Source: Paraburkholderia lycopersici (GTDB lineage: Bacteria > Pseudomonadota > Gammaproteobacteria > Burkholderiales > Burkholderiaceae). Taken from it: a stretch of 64,000 nucleotides of DNA. The notes beneath the pieces are model-generated. The model saw only the letters and a program-made list of their open reading frames with translations. It searched no databases and was not told the origin of the DNA. The translations under genes and the position numbers were made by a program. The DNA lies in assembly GCF_900096975.1 (NCBI RefSeq), contig NZ_FMYQ01000005.1, forward strand, positions 212,687 through 276,686. The letters are read 5' to 3'. Positions 61,748 through 64,000 of the stretch are shown here, one piece after another. Positions within the stretch are counted from its first letter, which is position 1; every line of letters begins with the position of its first letter.

Positions 61748-62914
61748 ATGGCCGAGGCGCAGATTAATCCCGCGATACTGACTTGGGCGATCCAGCGCTC
61801 TGGTATCGACGTGCCCGCGTTGGCAGAGAAGTTGGGGACCGCCTCTGCTCGAGTGTTGGCTTGGGAGACTGGAGAACGCAAACCGACCTTCCGGCAAGCT
61901 CGACGTATTGCCGAGATTACGCACATCCCATTTGGCTATTTCTATCTGCCTGAGCCCCCGGATGAGCCCCTCCCTATTGCAGACTTTCGAACGGTAGGCG
62001 ACGACCCCGTCCGACCGCTGGGCGCTGATTTTCGAGACATACTCGATGACGTTCTGCGTAAGCAAGCTTGGTTTCGAGAGTATCGACAGTTACAAGGCTA
62101 TCAGCCGCTGGAATTTATAGGTCGGTTTAACATCCGGGCCACGGCGCCTGAAATTGCGGCCGATATCCGACGCGTTTTGGCGATTACAGCGCAGGATCGG
62201 CACAACTGCCAAAACTGGGAAGAGTATTTGCGGCTGTTGATCGAGAGGATAGAGGATATTGGAATTCTCGTGATGCGCTCGGGGATTGTTGGTAACAATA
62301 CTCACCGCCCCTTATCCGTCGATGAATTTCGTGGCTTTGTAATTGCTGATCAGTATGCGCCTGTCATATTTCTCAATGGCAAGGACGCGAAAGCTGCTCA
62401 AATATTCACGGTCATTCACGAGCTCGCGCACCTGTGGCTTGGGGAAAGCGGGGTATCTAACGAGAAGATCAGTTCGGCCCAACACCACGGCAGCGATCTC
62501 GAACGGCTATGTAATGCCACAGCCGCTGAATTTTTAGTTCCGGCAGCTGAATTTCGTGCCTTGTGGAGTGGGCACGCCGATTTTTCGGCTCAAGTTAGAG
62601 AGCTTGCCCGGGCGTTTAAGGTGAGCGGCGTCGTCGTTGGTAGGCGTGCCGTCGAGCTGCAGCTCGCGCCTTGGAACGACTTCGCTGACTTCTACCAAGC
62701 TGAACGTGATGCTTGGGCGGCAGCTGCGGCCCGGCAGGCTAGCGGCGGTAATCCGTATAAAACTTCTGCAGTAAGGAACAGCAAGCTGCTAACCAAGGCT
62801 GTGCTCGAAACCGCGTTTGAAGGACGAATGCTCATACGCGATGCGAGTAGCTTGCTTGGAGTAGCGCCCGCAAACTTGAAAAAGCTTGCGAGCAGCGTGT
62901 ACGGGGAAGAATAA
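61748..62914 (+). CDS. XRE-family HTH plus ImmA/IrrE metallopeptidase (M78), predicted antitoxin or regulator
   Basis: This 388-residue cytoplasmic protein has an N-terminal XRE helix-turn-helix (about 20-65, DVPALAEKLGTASARVLAWE). A central linker follows, then an ImmA/IrrE zinc-peptidase domain with HELAH (His224, Glu225, His228). The C-terminal quarter has a second helical region. ImmA-like peptidases cleave repressors, as in ICEBs1 and Deinococcus IrrE, and in this arrangement they often serve as antitoxin partner of a PIN-domain toxin. The PIN gene starts two bases after the stop. Base composition and codon use differ from the core genes, pointing to transfer. Confidence 0.85.
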   Translation: MAEAQINPAILTWAIQRSGIDVPALAEKLGTASARVLAWETGERKPTFRQARRIAEITHIPFGYFYLPEPPDEPLPIADFRTVGDDPVRPLGADFRDILDDVLRKQAWFREYRQLQGYQPLEFIGRFNIRATAPEIAADIRRVLAITAQDRHNCQNWEEYLRLLIERIEDIGILVMRSGIVGNNTHRPLSVDEFRGFVIADQYAPVIFLNGKDAKAAQIFTVIHELAHLWLGESGVSNEKISSAQHHGSDLERLCNATAAEFLVPAAEFRALWSGHADFSAQVRELARAFKVSGVVVGRRAVELQLAPWNDFADFYQAERDAWAAAAARQASGGNPYKTSAVRNSKLLTKAVLETAFEGRMLIRDASSLLGVAPANLKKLASSVYGEE

Positions 62915-62916
62915 GA

Positions 62917-63417
62917 ATGTACCTGCTGGATACCAATATCTTCATTGAGGCACAGAATCGCTACTACGCAAGCGATATTTGCCCGGGCTTCTGGAACTGG
63001 TTGGACGACGCCAACGCACGGGGCATGATTGCGAGTATCAGCGAAGTCTATGACGAGCTCGCGGGTCGAGGCGACGGCCTCGCTCAATGGATAGAAGCGC
63101 GACACGGTACCGGCTGGTTCCTAGATGTTTCCGATGCGGCAACTCAGACTTCATTCGCTGAGGTCGTTCGGCACGTAGAGTCAGTCGAGCGCTACACGCG
63201 ACCGAACAAGAATCTGTTCCTTGGGGGTGCAGATCCTTGGCTTGTTGCAAAAGCTCGGACCATGGGCTGGGGAGTTGCAACCCACGAGCAGTACAGCGAG
63301 AATTCGACAAAAGTAAAGATTCCTAATGTATGTCGCAATTTTGGCGTCGATAGCCGGAATACGTTTGACGTCTTGCGCCAGTTGAAAGCCACCTTCGGAT
63401 GGAACCGTCCAAACTGA
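62917..63417 (+). CDS. DUF4411 PIN-domain protein, predicted ribonuclease toxin
   Basis: This 166-residue protein has a PIN-like nuclease core. The acidic residues are Asp5 (YLLDTNIFIEAQ), Glu43 (ISEVYDEL) and Asp106 (GGADPWLVAKARTMGW). The last segment reads VKIPNVCRNFGV, usual in DUF4411. PIN domains cleave RNA. Its start lies two bases after the ImmA-type gene, so the pair is co-translated and fits an antitoxin-toxin order. Acquired base composition supports a mobile origin. Confidence 0.85.
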   Translation: MYLLDTNIFIEAQNRYYASDICPGFWNWLDDANARGMIASISEVYDELAGRGDGLAQWIEARHGTGWFLDVSDAATQTSFAEVVRHVESVERYTRPNKNLFLGGADPWLVAKARTMGWGVATHEQYSENSTKVKIPNVCRNFGVDSRNTFDVLRQLKATFGWNRPN

Positions 63418-63434
63418 CCTACCGGTAAAAGTCG

Positions 63435-63745
63435 GTGGATGCTGATAAGGAGCAGTTGAGGCGAGCTGCGCAGCTCGAACGCGAAGAGCAGCGCCTAGTT
63501 GCTCATGCTGGCGTGGCTGCATTGCTGCGCGATCGCGCTTGTGCGCGAGCCGTAGTTGCCAACGCATCAAGTCAAGTTGCGAAATGGGAGCAAGGCCAGT
63601 TGTGCAGCCGCGATTACATCGACGCATGGCGGTCGCTGCTTGCAGGCCCCCCCGAGGCGATCGCAGAGTTACTAAGGCCCGCACGCCCTATGCTGAGCAC
63701 ATGAGGCAAAATACGCCATTCGCTTGCTATTTGCGCGGGTACTGA
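63435..63745 (+). pseudogene. Small island gene with apparent frameshift near its 3' end
   Basis: The first frame (GTG at 63435 to TGA at 63704, 89 residues) reads as a compact helical protein (EQLRRAAQLEREEQRLVAHA, then VAKWEQGQLCSRDYIDAWRS). It ends abruptly in RPARPMLST. In the other frame the same bases continue as ARTPYAEHMRQNTPFACY and stop at 63745, which looks like the natural end of the protein. A single-base change between about 63670 and 63690 would join them. I do not recognise a family with certainty. Alternatively the 89-residue form is genuine. Confidence 0.5.
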
Positions 63746-63762
63746 CGGCCAATTGAGTGGTG

Positions 63763-63783
63763 AGTGTCTCCAATGGAGACACT
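63763..63783. repeat. Perfect inverted repeat downstream of the small island gene
   Basis: AGTGTCTCC-AAT-GGAGACACT has nine-base perfect arms and a three-base loop. It is followed by a T-rich stretch (TCTGTTATTT), so it may terminate the preceding transcript. It also lies near the probable end of an insertion sequence. Confidence 0.7.
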
Positions 63784-63912
63784 TCTGTTATTTCCGAGAT
63801 CGCCCTGACGGGACTAGAGCGTGCTAGAGGCTTTGTAGCATCCGGCTTGCGGCGTTCTTTTGCTCATGTTCTTTCCTTTCGATCTCAATTTGTCGAAGCG
63901 GATTAAGAGCGG

Positions 63913-63999
63913 CTAACACAAGTCATCAACGAAGCGCGAACAGATAACGGCAGCAGCCAGGGAGAGCAACGCGACATGAATGTCGAGACGACGCTCGAA
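63913..63999 (-). CDS. Probable C-terminus of an IS5-type transposase (runs off right edge)
   Basis: The minus-strand frame entering from the right edge ends FERRLDIHVALLSLAAAVIC-SRFVDDLC and a stop at 63913. The phrase 'FERR-LDIH-hydrophobic' resembles the end of IS5-family transposases. Only 28 residues are visible. Two CTAG sequences just to the left (63815-63831) could be target or end positions, but the element's terminal repeat was not identified. Other membrane or transposase proteins remain possible. Confidence 0.4.
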   Translation of the reverse strand, partial: FERRLDIHVALLSLAAAVICSRFVDDLC

Positions 64000-64000
64000 A

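Overview
This window is high-GC chromosomal DNA from a member of the Burkholderiaceae, most likely Burkholderia, Paraburkholderia or a close relative. That placement is my inference from gene order and protein style: a pgk-pyk-fba-purC-purE-purK-sua5 cluster, recA-recX, sucC-sucD-terC-pilA, an AcrAB-OprM-type operon with a divergent TetR repressor, and the near-universal G/C in third codon positions. Nearly all of the first 61.4 kb reads as densely packed core genome. The last 2.5 kb, after a tRNA-Met gene, has lower GC, different codon use and accessory genes.

Layout. 0-9 kb: the end of a polyol (sorbitol/mannitol-type) uptake and oxidation operon (smoS-like dehydrogenase, smoE-like binding protein); a divergent zinc-type ABC importer znuA-znuC-znuB; and a leftward xylB-frmA-fghA unit joining a pentulose kinase to glutathione-dependent formaldehyde oxidation. 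9-18 kb: an NCS2 xanthine/uracil-type permease, a composite convergent terminator, then the tripartite RND efflux operon with its TetR regulator and a well-defined promoter/operator. 18-29 kb: a cysteine hydrolase divergent from a GlxA-type AraC regulator, a CoxG-like protein, a DUF427 protein, a secreted small protein, a response regulator-kinase-DegP/MucD stress unit, PBP4 (dacB) and a fatty acid hydroxylase-superfamily membrane protein. 29-42 kb: an SGNH-hydrolase lipoprotein, sua5, the purine genes purK, purE and purC, the glycolytic genes fba, pyk and pgk, ilvE, a CHCC zinc-finger protein and waaF.

42-61 kb: an NTF2-like protein, a YheT-type hydrolase, a BepA-like M48 protease, moaC, a MazG-like protein, a PglL/O-antigen-ligase-like membrane protein beside a type IV pilin, terC, sucCD, a DUF2889 protein, recX-recA with a clear SOS box, a second two-component pair and an MHS-type MFS transporter. 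61.4-64 kb: tRNA-Met (CAT), an XRE/ImmA metallopeptidase plus DUF4411 PIN-domain pair that looks like a toxin-antitoxin module, a small frameshifted gene, and what appears to be the C-terminus of an IS5-type transposase at the right edge. This reads as the entry of a genomic island at a tRNA gene.

The items most worth a second look are the tRNA-linked ImmA/PIN module and its decayed surroundings, a 142-codon open Ala/Lys-rich frame fused in frame to pyruvate kinase, the pilin with a 40-residue leader next to a putative O-oligosaccharyltransferase, histidine-rich tails on ZnuC and the RND pump, and two unusual inverted-repeat structures (a 30-bp perfect palindrome downstream of recX and a nested double terminator). 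All functions are assigned from sequence reading alone; no database search was run.
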